A stretch of DNA of 64,000 nucleotides from an uncultured bacterium (GCA_903888485.1 CAISTS010000032.1:186001-250000); one strand, 5' to 3'; counted from the first letter of the stretch, positions 17,251 through 25,948 are shown. Notes: a model not told the origin generated them from the letters alone. A program made the numbers and translations.

Positions 17251-18516
17251 CTACTGCGCGGGCTTTTCCGCGGGCGGCGGCGCAGGCGGTTCTGCGGTCG
17301 CGTTGATCAGCTTCCAGAAACGGTTGCGCAGAGCTTGAACGTCCGGCGGCGGCGCAACTTCATCGACGGCTTTCAAGGCGGCAAGATCGGGCACCAGCGC
17401 CGGATCGGCCTTGATCTCGGGCTTCACATAAAGCGCCGCGCCTTGAACGGCGTTGCCGAAGCCTTTGGAATTGGTCATGCGCGCCGCCACTTCGGGGCGC
17501 AGCAGGTAGTCGATGAAGCGCAGCGCGTTGGCCGCATTCTCCGTCGTGCGCGTCACCGCCAGCATGTCGTACCACGCCACCGTGCCCTCCTTGGGCAGCA
17601 CATAGCGGATGTCGTGCGCGAGCCCGGCGGTGCGCGCCTTGCCGCGCGCCTGGTAGGCATCGCCCGAAGTCGTCACGGCCAGACACACCGCGCCCGAAGC
17701 GAGGTTGTCGACGATGTCCGCACTCGAGAACTTGGCGATAGACGGGCGTACGCTTTCCCACACCCGCGCCGCCGCGTCGGTGTCCTCCGCCTGCGCGGAT
17801 GTGGCCGAGAGGCCGAGGTGGGTGAGCGCGATCGGAAAAACGCCCGTCGGACTGTCGATCACCTGGATGCCGCAATCTTTCAGCTTGGCGGCGTTGGCCG
17901 GATCGAACAGCAGGGCCCAACTGTCGGATGGGGCGTCTTCTCCCAAACGTTCGGCGATTTTGGCTGCGTTGAAGCTGAGGCCGATGGTGCCCCAGAGGAT
18001 CGGCACGCCGTGATCGTTGTTGGCATCGTAGATCGCGGTGCGCGCCGTGAGCGCGGGATCGATATTGCGCGCGTTGAGCAGATCGCCGCGCGCGAGCGGG
18101 CGCAGCAGGTCCTTGTCGGCCAGCGCCTTCAGGCCGACGCCCGAGACCAGCACCACATCCTGGGTCACGCCGCCGGCATCGATCAGCGCCTGAAGCGCCT
18201 CGGTGGTGTCAAAGCCGTCGACCACGACCTTGACGCCGCTGTCGGCCGCGAAGCCCGCGAGCACATCGGCGTCGATGGCATTGCGCCAGGCCAGAAGGCG
18301 TACTTCATTGGCCGGCTTGACCACCGGCGAGGGCGCCTCGGCGACCGGGATCACCGGCAACGGCGCGACCTCGGGTGTCGGCGCGAGCGTCAGGAATGTC
18401 GCCCAGCCGGTGAAGAGGACGAGGCTGAGGATCAGCGCCAGCGTCCAGCTCTGCACGCGCCGGCGGCCCTTGGGGCGCGGCGTATCCTTCGGCGGTGCGG
18501 CGGCGGGTTCGGTCAT
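17251..18516 (-). CDS. membrane-anchored extracellular solute-binding protein (PotD/PotF-like)
   Basis: A 421-aa protein. A short cytoplasmic Pro/Lys/Arg-rich tail (1-23) leads to one membrane helix (about 24-45), a Pro/Val-rich linker, and a periplasmic type 2 binding domain resembling polyamine-binding PotD/PotF (LLAWRNAIDADVLAGFAADSGVKVVVD, VPILWGTIGLSFN, WALLFDPANAAKL, PKEGTVAWYDMLAV). The anchor replaces the usual cleavable signal. No ABC permease or ATPase genes adjoin it. A Pro-rich C-terminal tail ends the protein. ATG at 18516 with AAAGG upstream is preferred to the longer frame from 18591. Ligand is inferred only from the family. Confidence 0.8.
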   Translation of the reverse strand: MTEPAAAPPKDTPRPKGRRRVQSWTLALILSLVLFTGWATFLTLAPTPEVAPLPVIPVAEAPSPVVKPANEVRLLAWRNAIDADVLAGFAADSGVKVVVDGFDTTEALQALIDAGGVTQDVVLVSGVGLKALADKDLLRPLARGDLLNARNIDPALTARTAIYDANNDHGVPILWGTIGLSFNAAKIAERLGEDAPSDSWALLFDPANAAKLKDCGIQVIDSPTGVFPIALTHLGLSATSAQAEDTDAAARVWESVRPSIAKFSSADIVDNLASGAVCLAVTTSGDAYQARGKARTAGLAHDIRYVLPKEGTVAWYDMLAVTRTTENAANALRFIDYLLRPEVAARMTNSKGFGNAVQGAALYVKPEIKADPALVPDLAALKAVDEVAPPPDVQALRNRFWKLINATAEPPAPPPAEKPAQ

Positions 18517-18638
18517 TGGGAACCTTTTCCCGATTTTAGGGGGGCGTCGCAACATTAAACGGTCGCCGCGCCAAATGGTTCGCGGCCCCAACCCTCAAGG
18601 GCTTGTGCCAAAACCACCCCCCGGCTACCTAAAGCCCC

Positions 18639-19412
18639 ATGCCCCAGCCCTTCCCGACCGACGTCACCCAGACATGTGCGCTCATCACCGGCGCCGGACG
18701 CCGCATTGGCCGGGCGCTGGCCGAAGACTTGGGCGCCGCCGGCTGGTCGGTGGCGGTGCACTATCACCACTCGCGCGAGGAAGCCGAAGAGGCCGTGGCG
18801 GCGGTCATCCGCAACGGTGGCAAAGCCGCCGCCGTGCAGGCCGACCTCGGTGATGCCGCGTCGGTGGCGGCGCTGGTGCCGGCGGCAACGCGCGCGCTGG
18901 GACCCATCGGCTGCCTGATCAACAACGCCTCGATCTTCGAGCGCGACGACATCATGAATGCGACACTGGAATCCTGGGATTCCCACATCGCCATCAATCT
19001 GCGCGCGCCGTTTTTCCTGAGCCAGGCTTTCGCCAAGCAGCTGGGCGCAGAGGACCGCGGCGTCATCCTCAACCTCATCGACGAACGCGTCTGGCACCTC
19101 ACGCCGCACTTTGCGTCCTACACGGTCAGCAAAACCGGCCTGTGGACGCTGACGCAGACCCTGGCGATGGCGCTGGCGCCGCGCGTGCGCGTGAATGCCA
19201 TCGGACCCGGCCCGACGCTGCCAAGTCCCTACCAGAACCAGGCGCAATTCGACGCCCAATGCGCGCGCATGCCGCTGGGCCACGGCACCAACCCCGCCCA
19301 GATCTGCGCCGCCGCGCGCTTCATCCTGGGCGCGCCTGCCATGACCGGCCAGATGATCGCCCTTGACGGCGGTCAGCACCTGGGTTGGGGTCAAGTCGCA
19401 GCACCGGAGTGA
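18639..19412 (+). CDS. SDR family oxidoreductase, probable pteridine reductase (FolM-like)
   Basis: A 257-aa short-chain dehydrogenase. The cofactor motif is TGAGRRIGRALA, whose RR after the glycine is typical of pteridine/dihydromonapterin reductases rather than general SDRs. NNAS (residues about 90) and the catalytic YTVSK (about 155) are present, as is the C-terminal LDGGQHLGW. It ends 4 bp before folB, and the two probably form a pterin/folate unit, with this gene supplying dihydropteridine reduction. Substrate is inferred from motif and neighbour. Confidence 0.85.
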   Translation: MPQPFPTDVTQTCALITGAGRRIGRALAEDLGAAGWSVAVHYHHSREEAEEAVAAVIRNGGKAAAVQADLGDAASVAALVPAATRALGPIGCLINNASIFERDDIMNATLESWDSHIAINLRAPFFLSQAFAKQLGAEDRGVILNLIDERVWHLTPHFASYTVSKTGLWTLTQTLAMALAPRVRVNAIGPGPTLPSPYQNQAQFDAQCARMPLGHGTNPAQICAAARFILGAPAMTGQMIALDGGQHLGWGQVAAPE

Positions 19413-19416
19413 ACCG

Positions 19417-19848
19417 ATGACCCATCCTTCGCTGAAGATCGAGGCCCTAAAGATCGCCGACGCCGCCGCAGGCCTGCGCCACGTGTTCGTGCGCGACCTC
19501 GTGCTCGACTGCAACATCGGCGTCCATCAGCATGAAAAAGGCCGCGTTCAGCGCGTGCGCATCAACCTCGACCTCGGTGTGTGGGAAGGCGATGCGACTC
19601 ACAACGATCGGCTCGAGAACGTGGTCTGCTACGAGGACATCGTCAAACGCGTGCGCGCCATCACCGGCGATGGCCACGTCAATCTGGCCGAGACCCTGGC
19701 CGAACGCATCGCCAGCCTGTGCCTGCAGGACCCCCAGTGCCGCTCGGCGCGGGTGCGTGTGGAAAAGCTGGACGTCTTCGACGATGCCGGGAGCGTCGGG
19801 GTTGAGATCGAACGCATCTCAACCTTACGTCCGCGGGCGCGCGGCTAG
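19417..19848 (+). CDS. folB: dihydroneopterin aldolase
   Basis: A 143-aa FolB-type protein catalysing the aldol cleavage of dihydroneopterin in folate synthesis. Visible family features are VFVRDLVLDCNIGVHQHEKGRVQRVRI-type N-terminal strand pair (positions about 22-48), the VCYEDIVKRV helix, and VNLAETLAERIA with its conserved Glu. ATG at 19417 has GGAGTGA just upstream; the longer frame from 19363 overlaps the SDR gene and is rejected. The N-terminus is about 20 residues longer than E. coli FolB. Confidence 0.88.
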   Translation: MTHPSLKIEALKIADAAAGLRHVFVRDLVLDCNIGVHQHEKGRVQRVRINLDLGVWEGDATHNDRLENVVCYEDIVKRVRAITGDGHVNLAETLAERIASLCLQDPQCRSARVRVEKLDVFDDAGSVGVEIERISTLRPRARG

Positions 19849-20300
19849 GCTGCCGCAGCGCGGCAATTTGGGTTGCAGCGCAAAAACGTCATGATTTCCG
19901 CCATCGAATCGTGGCCGAGTCATTTCTCGCGAAGACCTGTCAAGCAAAGTTGTTCACAAGGACTCGGCGCTGGCGCGGTTTGACGCTTAACTATATTGCT
20001 GCTGCAGCCACATGTGTGAACTACGGGTCCATTAGCTATAATTTGTAATATATTCAATGGGATATATTTTATGCCCATAAATTGAGCACAGGCGGCAGAC
20101 ACCAGATTCTGTGCGGTCCCAATGAAAGTGCCCGGCCCTTTTCAACAGACTTATCCACAGGATTCGTGGATATCCTTACAGGCCCCTTGTAAGCCGGGCT
20201 TTTCGCTCCCGTGAAACTGTTATGACGGCTCGCAAGGCCATGATTCCGCGTGCGCCGCGCGCGTTGACGCTGATGGCCAAAGGTTCCACATAACGCCCCC
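19849..20300 (+). other. 452-bp intergenic region with DnaA boxes and an AT-rich block
   Basis: No gene is visible. A small hairpin TGCCGC-AGC-GCGGCA (19851-19865) may end folB transcripts. The stretch 20031-20085 is only about 22% GC by my count, in a strongly GC-rich genome. A perfect DnaA box TTATCCACA is at 20151-20159, a one-mismatch box TTGTTCACA at 19950-19958, and looser matches nearby. A GTGGATATCC partial inverse follows the perfect box. The region could be a strongly regulated uvrC promoter or a DnaA-binding locus; an origin is possible but unproven. Confidence 0.5.
20151..20159 (+). promoter_or_regulatory. perfect DnaA box
   Basis: TTATCCACA matches the DnaA consensus exactly, 142 bp upstream of uvrC and about 65 bp from the AT-rich block. 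Perfect boxes also occur at 34095 and 39641, all intergenic. Confidence 0.55.
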
Positions 20301-22199
20301 ATGAGCGCAGTCCCGCCGCCGGAATCACCGCCCGCAAAAGTTGAGCAGCCTGCGCCGCGCAGCGGCGTCGCCGTGCTCGCGGAATTCGTGAGGAATTTTC
20401 CGCAGAAGCCGGGCGTCTATCGCATGACGAACGCCGCCGGCGACGTGCTGTACGTCGGCAAAGCCAAGAACCTCAAGAAGCGCGTCACCTCGTACCTCCA
20501 GATCGAGCGCATGCCGCTGCGCCTGCAGCGCATGGTCTTCGATACCCATATCTGTGAGGTGGTCATCACCCATACCGAGGCCGAGGCGCTGCTGCTCGAG
20601 AGCAATCTCATCAAGCAGTTGAAGCCCCGCTACAACATCCTGCTGCGCGACGACAAATCCTTTCCCTACGTGATGATCCCGGGCGGCCACGACTTCCCGC
20701 GTATCGTCAAACACCGGGGCGCGCGCACCAAGGGCAACGAATACTTCGGCCCCTTCGCTTCGGCCGGGGCGGTTAACGGCACGCTGGCGACACTGCAGAA
20801 AGTCTTTCTGCTGCGCAGCTGCACCAATACGGTTTTCACCAATCGCACGCGGCCGTGCCTGCTCTACCAGATCAAGCGCTGTTCCGGCCCTTGCGTCGAT
20901 TTGATCACCCGTGAGGACTACGCCGCGCTGGTGGGCCAGGCGCGCGCCTTCCTGACCGGTGACAGCCGCGCCGTGCAGGCCGAGCTCGCACGCAACATGG
21001 ACGCGGCCAGCTCCGCCATGGAATACGAGTTGGCCGCCAGCCTGCGCGACCGCATTCGCGCCATGACGTTCCTACAGTCCCACCAGGACATCAACGTTTC
21101 TTCCATCGGCGAAGCCGACGTGATCGCCCTGTCGCGCGCCGGCGGTGCGTCCTGTGTGCAGGTGTTCTTCTTCAGGGGCGGGCAGAACTTCGGCAACCGC
21201 GCTTACTTCCCGTCGCACGCCGCCGATGATTCCGACGGCGATATCATCGAGGCCTTCATCGGCCAGTTCTACGATTCCTACACTCCGCCGAAGGAAATCC
21301 TCATCAACGTCGCGCCGCCGAACCAGGACATCCTGGCCGAGGCCTTGTCCATCAAAGCCGGGCGCAACGTGACCGTCGCGGTGCCGCAGCGCGGCGACAA
21401 GTGCAAGCTGGTCGAAAACGCCGAGGTCAATGCGCGCGAAGCCTTGCAGCGGCGCATGGCCGAGAACACCGCCCAACGCAAGTTGCTCGACGGCGCGGCC
21501 GAAGTCTTCGGTCTCACCGCCGCGCCCGAGCGCATCGAGGTCTACGACAACTCGCATATCTCGGGCACCAATATGGTCGGCGCCATGGTCGTCGCGGGGC
21601 CTTCCGGCCTCATGAAGAACGCCTACCGCAAGTTCAACATCAAGACCGAGGGCCTCGCGCCGGGCGATGATTACGGCGCCATGCGCGAGGTACTCACCCG
21701 CCGCTTCGCCCGCGCGCAGAAAGAAGACCCCGAGCGCAAGCTCGGCCAATGGCCCGATCTCGTACTCATCGACGGCGGCCAGGGCCAGCTTAATGCCGGC
21801 CTCAAGGTGCTGGCCGACCTCGGTATCAGCGACCTATGCCTCGCCGGCATCGCCAAGGGCCCCGACCGTAACGCCGGCCGCGAGCAGTTCTTCATGCCCG
21901 GGCGCGAGCCCTTCACGCTGCCGCCTAACCATCCAGTGCTCTATTTCCTGCAGCGCCTGCGTGACGAGGCGCACCGTTTTGCCATCAGCGCCCACCGGGC
22001 CAAGCGCTCGAAGGCCATCGGCCAGTCGCTTCTGGACGAAGTGCTCGGCATCGGGGCGGCGCGCAAGAAGGCGCTTTTGCGACATTTCGGGTCGGCGCGC
22101 GATGTTGCGGCCGCGGGATTGCAGGACTTGCGCGCGGTCCCCGGAATCAGCGCCGCGACCGCAAAAAAAATCTATGACCACTTCCACCCTGAAGGCTAA
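20301..22199 (+). CDS. uvrC: excinuclease ABC subunit C
   Basis: A 632-aa nucleotide-excision-repair nuclease that makes both incisions with UvrB. The GIY-YIG domain is N-terminal (KPGVYRM and VLYVGKAKNLKKRV, about residues 35-57). A UVR motif that binds UvrB is near 230-255, the RNase H-like UvrC domain carries EVYDNSHISGTN-type (IEVYDNSHISG) and LVLIDGGQGQLNA catalytic segments, and tandem HhH motifs end the protein (about 580-630). Length is normal. The N-terminal 25 residues are Pro/Ala-rich. It begins a run with pgsA and moaD. Confidence 0.97.
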   Translation: MSAVPPPESPPAKVEQPAPRSGVAVLAEFVRNFPQKPGVYRMTNAAGDVLYVGKAKNLKKRVTSYLQIERMPLRLQRMVFDTHICEVVITHTEAEALLLESNLIKQLKPRYNILLRDDKSFPYVMIPGGHDFPRIVKHRGARTKGNEYFGPFASAGAVNGTLATLQKVFLLRSCTNTVFTNRTRPCLLYQIKRCSGPCVDLITREDYAALVGQARAFLTGDSRAVQAELARNMDAASSAMEYELAASLRDRIRAMTFLQSHQDINVSSIGEADVIALSRAGGASCVQVFFFRGGQNFGNRAYFPSHAADDSDGDIIEAFIGQFYDSYTPPKEILINVAPPNQDILAEALSIKAGRNVTVAVPQRGDKCKLVENAEVNAREALQRRMAENTAQRKLLDGAAEVFGLTAAPERIEVYDNSHISGTNMVGAMVVAGPSGLMKNAYRKFNIKTEGLAPGDDYGAMREVLTRRFARAQKEDPERKLGQWPDLVLIDGGQGQLNAGLKVLADLGISDLCLAGIAKGPDRNAGREQFFMPGREPFTLPPNHPVLYFLQRLRDEAHRFAISAHRAKRSKAIGQSLLDEVLGIGAARKKALLRHFGSARDVAAAGLQDLRAVPGISAATAKKIYDHFHPEG

Positions 22200-22226
22200 C
22201 ATCGCGCAACACGCGGGAGTGCCTCT

Positions 22227-22796
22227 TTGCTCAATCTGCCCAACCTTCTGACCATGTCGCGCATCGTCATCATCCCCGTGGTGGTGGCGACGTTCTTCTT
22301 CGACAGCCACGCCATGCGCTGGACGGCGTGCGCGCTGTTCACCATCGCCGGCATCACCGATTTCTTCGACGGCTACCTTGCGCGGCGCGCCAACCAGGTC
22401 TCGCATCTGGGGCGCTTCCTCGACCCCATCGCCGACAAGCTGCTGGTGGCCGCGGTGCTGCTGTTGATCGTGGCCTTCGATCGCGTCGGACCTTGGTCCT
22501 ATCTGCCGGCGCTGGTCATTCTGCTGCGTGAGATCACGATCTCGGGTCTGCGCGAGTTCCTGGCCGAGTTACGCGTCAGCGTGCCTGTTACAAAACTCGC
22601 CAAGGCCAAAACCACGGTGCAGATGGTGGCGCTCGGTTTCCTGATTGTCGGCAGCGCCGCGCCGGTGTGGCTGCCGGCGGAATTGATCGGCGAGATCGGC
22701 ATCTGGATCGCCGCCCTCATCACGCTCATCACCGGTTACGACTATCTCAAGTCCGGCGTGCGCTACATGGCCGGCAATCCACCAGCGACACCGTGA
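22227..22796 (+). CDS. pgsA: CDP-diacylglycerol-glycerol-3-phosphate 3-phosphatidyltransferase
   Basis: A 189-aa inner-membrane enzyme that makes phosphatidylglycerol phosphate. The CDP-alcohol phosphatidyltransferase signature is complete: DFFDGYLARR followed by GRFLDPIADK (pattern DxxDGxxAR-x8-GxxxDxxxD, about residues 48-75). Four to five hydrophobic spans are visible. The start is TTG at 22227 with GGGAGT upstream; MLNLPNLLTMSR matches the family N-terminus. Its stop overlaps the GTG start of moaD (GTGA). Confidence 0.94.
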   Translation: MLNLPNLLTMSRIVIIPVVVATFFFDSHAMRWTACALFTIAGITDFFDGYLARRANQVSHLGRFLDPIADKLLVAAVLLLIVAFDRVGPWSYLPALVILLREITISGLREFLAELRVSVPVTKLAKAKTTVQMVALGFLIVGSAAPVWLPAELIGEIGIWIAALITLITGYDYLKSGVRYMAGNPPATP

Positions 22797-23041
22797 CCAT
22801 CCTTTACTTCGCCTGGGTCAAGGAGAAAGTCGGCCTTTCACAGGAAGAGGTGACCCCGACCGGCATCGAGACCGTCGCCGGCCTCATGGACTGGCTGGCG
22901 ACCCGCAGTGATCGCCATGCCAGCGCCTTCGCCGAGCGCAAGCTCATCAAAGTCGCCATCGACCAGGTGCACGCACCGCACAGCGCGCCAATTGTCGGCG
23001 TCAAGGAAATCGCGTTCTTTCCGCCCGTCACGGGCGGTTAG
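22793..23041 (+). CDS. moaD: molybdopterin synthase small subunit MoaD
   Basis: An 82-aa ubiquitin-fold sulfur carrier for molybdopterin synthesis. The N-terminus (VTILYFAWVKEKVG) and the essential C-terminal diglycine (FFPPVTGG) fit the family; the C-terminal Gly is thiocarboxylated and inserted into MoaE. Start is GTG at 22793, overlapping the pgsA stop. The usual next gene, moaE, is 1.4 kb further on, separated by an inverted methyltransferase gene whose 3' end overlaps moaD by 14 nt. Confidence 0.92.
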   Translation: MTILYFAWVKEKVGLSQEEVTPTGIETVAGLMDWLATRSDRHASAFAERKLIKVAIDQVHAPHSAPIVGVKEIAFFPPVTGG

Positions 23042-24356
23042 TTTTCTCGAGATAGATGTAGTGGCCGAGCACCATCTCCGTGGCTTCCTTGCGGATCGGC
23101 GCGTCGGCCGTGTGCGCAAGGGTAAGGCCGCTCGCCGCCGCCGTGCGCAAGAGATGGTCCTTGTTGTGCCGATGGTGGCCGTTGGTTGCCAACTCAACGT
23201 CGGCCAGGGCGCTGATTTCGACGGTGAAAGCGAACAGTCCCCGCGGCCTTAAGAGCCGCGCCGCTTCGGGCATCACTGGCGCGAGGTCGGGGACGTAGAT
23301 AAACACATCGGCCGCGATGATGAGATCGAAAGCATCCATGCGCGCGCGCATGCCGGTGAGCAAGTCGCCCGCCACCAGCGCGCTGTAGAGCCCGCGCTTG
23401 GCGGCCTCCTGCAGCATCTTCTCCGAGATATCGAGCCCAACGAGATTCGGCATCGTGTATTTCTCCGCGAGCGCCCGGGCCATCAACCCTGTGCCACAAC
23501 CCAGGTCGAGCACGCTTGCGAAGCTCGCCGGATCGTGGCGCAGCGCGCCGAGGTCGGCCAGCAGCCGCGCGGGTGAGCCGTAACCCAGCCGGCCGACGAG
23601 GTGTTCGTCGAAGGTCCCGGCGAGATTGTCGAAGAACGCCTTGGCAAAACCGCTCGCGGATCCCGCATTGACTTTGCCTTCGGAGGCCGCCAGCAGATGC
23701 TGCGCCACCGCATCGGTAGGATCGGCGGCGACCATGGCGCGGTAGCAATCGGCGGCGGCGGCTATATCACCGAGACGACGATAGGCATGGGCGAGATGAT
23801 GGCGCACCTCGTTAAGGACCGTGGGCGCAGCGCCGCTTCCCTCCAGCACGGGCAGGCCCTTCAGCGCCGCCGCGACGGCTTCCTTTTCGTGCTGTAGTTC
23901 ACTGAGCGTCTGCACCAGCGCTGCGAGCGCCTTGGCGTGCGTGGGCCCGACCTCCACCGCGCGGCGGAAATAGGCAATGGCGTGCGCACGCTCGCCCCTG
24001 CTGTAATTGATGCGCCCGAGATTGAACGCCGCTTCGACGCGGGTGGAATCGAAAGCCAGCGCGCGGGTGAGGTGCACCGTCGCGCCGTCGAGGTCGCGCC
24101 GTCGCAGCAATGTCAGCCCGAGCATCTGCTGGCTGGCCGCGTCGCCCTCATCGCGCGCGACGATATCGCGCCACAGGACCTCCGCCTCCGCGAAGCGTTT
24201 GAGGAACACCAGGGCTTCGCCGACGCCGCGCCTGGCTTCCAGCGATTCGGCGGTGATGGCGAGCGCCTGACGATAGCTGCCTTCGGCCACATCCCAGCGC
24301 CCGGCTTTGGCAGCGGTTTGGGCAGCTCGCATGTGATCCTGGAAAGGCTCGTTCAT
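23028..24356 (-). CDS. TPR-repeat class I SAM-dependent methyltransferase
   Basis: A 442-aa protein. The N-terminal half is a run of tetratricopeptide repeats (for example WDVAEGSYRQALAITAESLEARRGVGEAL, residues about 20-190). The C-terminal half is a class I methyltransferase with motif I VLDLGCGTGLMARAL (about 280) and post-I VGLDISEKML. Such TPR-methyltransferases are common in alphaproteobacteria; substrates are mostly unknown. ATG at 24356 is chosen over 24410 because it gives a normal N-terminus (MNEPFQ). It sits inverted between moaD and moaE, starting 68 bp from moaE. Confidence 0.85.
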   Translation of the reverse strand: MNEPFQDHMRAAQTAAKAGRWDVAEGSYRQALAITAESLEARRGVGEALVFLKRFAEAEVLWRDIVARDEGDAASQQMLGLTLLRRRDLDGATVHLTRALAFDSTRVEAAFNLGRINYSRGERAHAIAYFRRAVEVGPTHAKALAALVQTLSELQHEKEAVAAALKGLPVLEGSGAAPTVLNEVRHHLAHAYRRLGDIAAAADCYRAMVAADPTDAVAQHLLAASEGKVNAGSASGFAKAFFDNLAGTFDEHLVGRLGYGSPARLLADLGALRHDPASFASVLDLGCGTGLMARALAEKYTMPNLVGLDISEKMLQEAAKRGLYSALVAGDLLTGMRARMDAFDLIIAADVFIYVPDLAPVMPEAARLLRPRGLFAFTVEISALADVELATNGHHRHNKDHLLRTAAASGLTLAHTADAPIRKEATEMVLGHYIYLEKTNRP

Positions 24357-24424
24357 GGATATGGCTGCTCTGGCGTGGCGGCTCCAACAGTCATATGGTT
24401 TCGTGAGCAAGGGAAGCTGCGATT

Positions 24425-24895
24425 ATGAGTGAAATTCGCGTGCAACGAGAGGCCTTCGATCCGGGCGCCGAGATCAACGCCTTTTGCGCGCGCTATCCCA
24501 CCTCTGGTGGTATCGCCTCATTCATCGGGCAGATGCGCGACTTCCGCGGCGAGAGCCGGGCGGTGGGCGAGTCGGTCACCGCCATGACGCTCGAGCATTA
24601 TCCGGGCATGGCCGAGGGTCAGCTGGCGGCGCTGGTGACGGAGGCAAAGCAGCGCTGGCCGCTCGATGGCGTGATGGTCATCCACCGATTCGGCGCGCTC
24701 GCGCCGGGTGACGCCATCGTGCTGGTCGGCACGGCCACGGCCCACCGCGGCGATGCCTTCGCCAGCGCCGAATTCCTTATGGACTGGCTGAAGACCAAGG
24801 CGCCCTTCTGGAAACAGGAAACGACCACGACGGGCGCGGCGTGGGTCGAAGCGCGCGCCGCGGACGATGCGCAAGCCGTCAAGTGGAAGCGCTAG
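24425..24895 (+). CDS. moaE: molybdopterin synthase catalytic subunit MoaE
   Basis: A 156-aa subunit that with MoaD converts cyclic pyranopterin monophosphate to molybdopterin. Family blocks include GGIASFIGQMRDFRGE, the MTLEHYPGMAEGQL motif, and the C-terminal VGTATAHRGDAFASAEFLMDW followed by KTKAPFWKQE with active-site lysines. Length is standard. It stands alone, divergent from the TPR-methyltransferase that separates it from moaD. Confidence 0.95.
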   Translation: MSEIRVQREAFDPGAEINAFCARYPTSGGIASFIGQMRDFRGESRAVGESVTAMTLEHYPGMAEGQLAALVTEAKQRWPLDGVMVIHRFGALAPGDAIVLVGTATAHRGDAFASAEFLMDWLKTKAPFWKQETTTTGAAWVEARAADDAQAVKWKR

Positions 24896-24954
24896 CGCCG
24901 GTCCAAGAAAAGTGGGAACCAGTTTTCTGTCCGGACCCCGCGCAAAACAAAATC

Positions 24955-25938
24955 CTATTTGAGCATCGCGGTGACTTGCTCTTCCGTCAGATCGACGTGG
25001 AAGAACATCTTGTGGAATTTCCTGGTCTCCTCACGCAGCGCGGAGGCTGTGGGAACGCCGTAGAACTGCGAGGTCAGCCACAAGACGCCGATCAGCCTAT
25101 TTACGGAAGGCGGATGGTCGGTGAAGCCCCAAGCCGGGCGCGGCGCCAGCACAACGCGGCCTTCCTTGATGGCGCGCACATTGGCCCAGGCCGCACCCTT
25201 GGATGCTTCCAGGAACTTGGGCTCGAGGGTCACGATCACGTCGGGATCCCACATCGCCACCTGCGGCGTACTGGCGTCGCGGTATTCGGCCACGTTCACC
25301 AGCCCGGCGAGGTCATAGACGTCGCCGGCGTGCGTGTCCTTCATGGCGGTGGTCGCGCCATCGGGCGAGCGCACGATGAAAGCCTTCACGGGCTTCTTGC
25401 CCGCCGATGCCTGCTTTGCGCGCGCCAGCATGCCCTCGGCATACTTCGCGAGTTCTTCGCCGCGCGCGGCACGGCCGGTGAGCTTGCCGAGGTCGCGCAG
25501 CGCTTGAGGCGCCTTGCCGAGAGAACCGTCGATGAGGGCGTAGGGGATGCCGGTGCGGTCTTGCGTGTTCTTCGCCGGCGTCACGTAGCGCGCATCGGTA
25601 TCGCCGTAGTCGATGATGAGTTGCGGGTTGGCCGCGAGCACACCGGCGACTTCTGGATTGTCGCCCTGGGCGGTGATGCCGCCGACCACCGGCAGCGCGC
25701 GCGCTTCCGGTGAGATCAAGGGCAGCAGCTGGTCCGCGGGCTTGCGTACCCAGCCCAACATGGCTTCCGGCGCAAAGGCATAGAGCAACACCTCAGCCGG
25801 CGGTCCGGCGACAACGATGCGCGTCACCGGCTCGGCGACCTTGATCGTCCGTCCGGTGGCATCGACGATTTCACCCGCGCCGGCGTTTGTCGCGAATGAC
25901 AGCGCGACGGTGACGGCGGCAGTCCGCAGGATACGCAT
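24955..25938 (-). CDS. ABC transporter periplasmic substrate-binding protein (iron/siderophore/haem type)
   Basis: A 327-aa member of the class III binding-protein family used for siderophores, haem and B12. A signal peptide (MRILRTAAVTVALSFATNAGA) precedes IVDATGRTIKVAEPVTRIVVAG, the characteristic family start; later blocks are DPDVIVTLEPKFLEASKGAAWANVRAIKEGRVVLAPR. There is no lipobox. No permease, ATPase or TonB receptor gene adjoins it, so it is an orphan here. Upstream are two tandem palindromes (25949-26014) that probably control it. Confidence 0.85.
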   Translation of the reverse strand: MRILRTAAVTVALSFATNAGAGEIVDATGRTIKVAEPVTRIVVAGPPAEVLLYAFAPEAMLGWVRKPADQLLPLISPEARALPVVGGITAQGDNPEVAGVLAANPQLIIDYGDTDARYVTPAKNTQDRTGIPYALIDGSLGKAPQALRDLGKLTGRAARGEELAKYAEGMLARAKQASAGKKPVKAFIVRSPDGATTAMKDTHAGDVYDLAGLVNVAEYRDASTPQVAMWDPDVIVTLEPKFLEASKGAAWANVRAIKEGRVVLAPRPAWGFTDHPPSVNRLIGVLWLTSQFYGVPTASALREETRKFHKMFFHVDLTEEQVTAMLK

Positions 25939-25948
25939 GGCCCTCCAA

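Noticed and set aside
19849-20300. Definite chromosomal origin oriC
   Set aside because: Only one perfect DnaA box, and neighbours are not typical of alphaproteobacterial oriC; kept as a possibility only.
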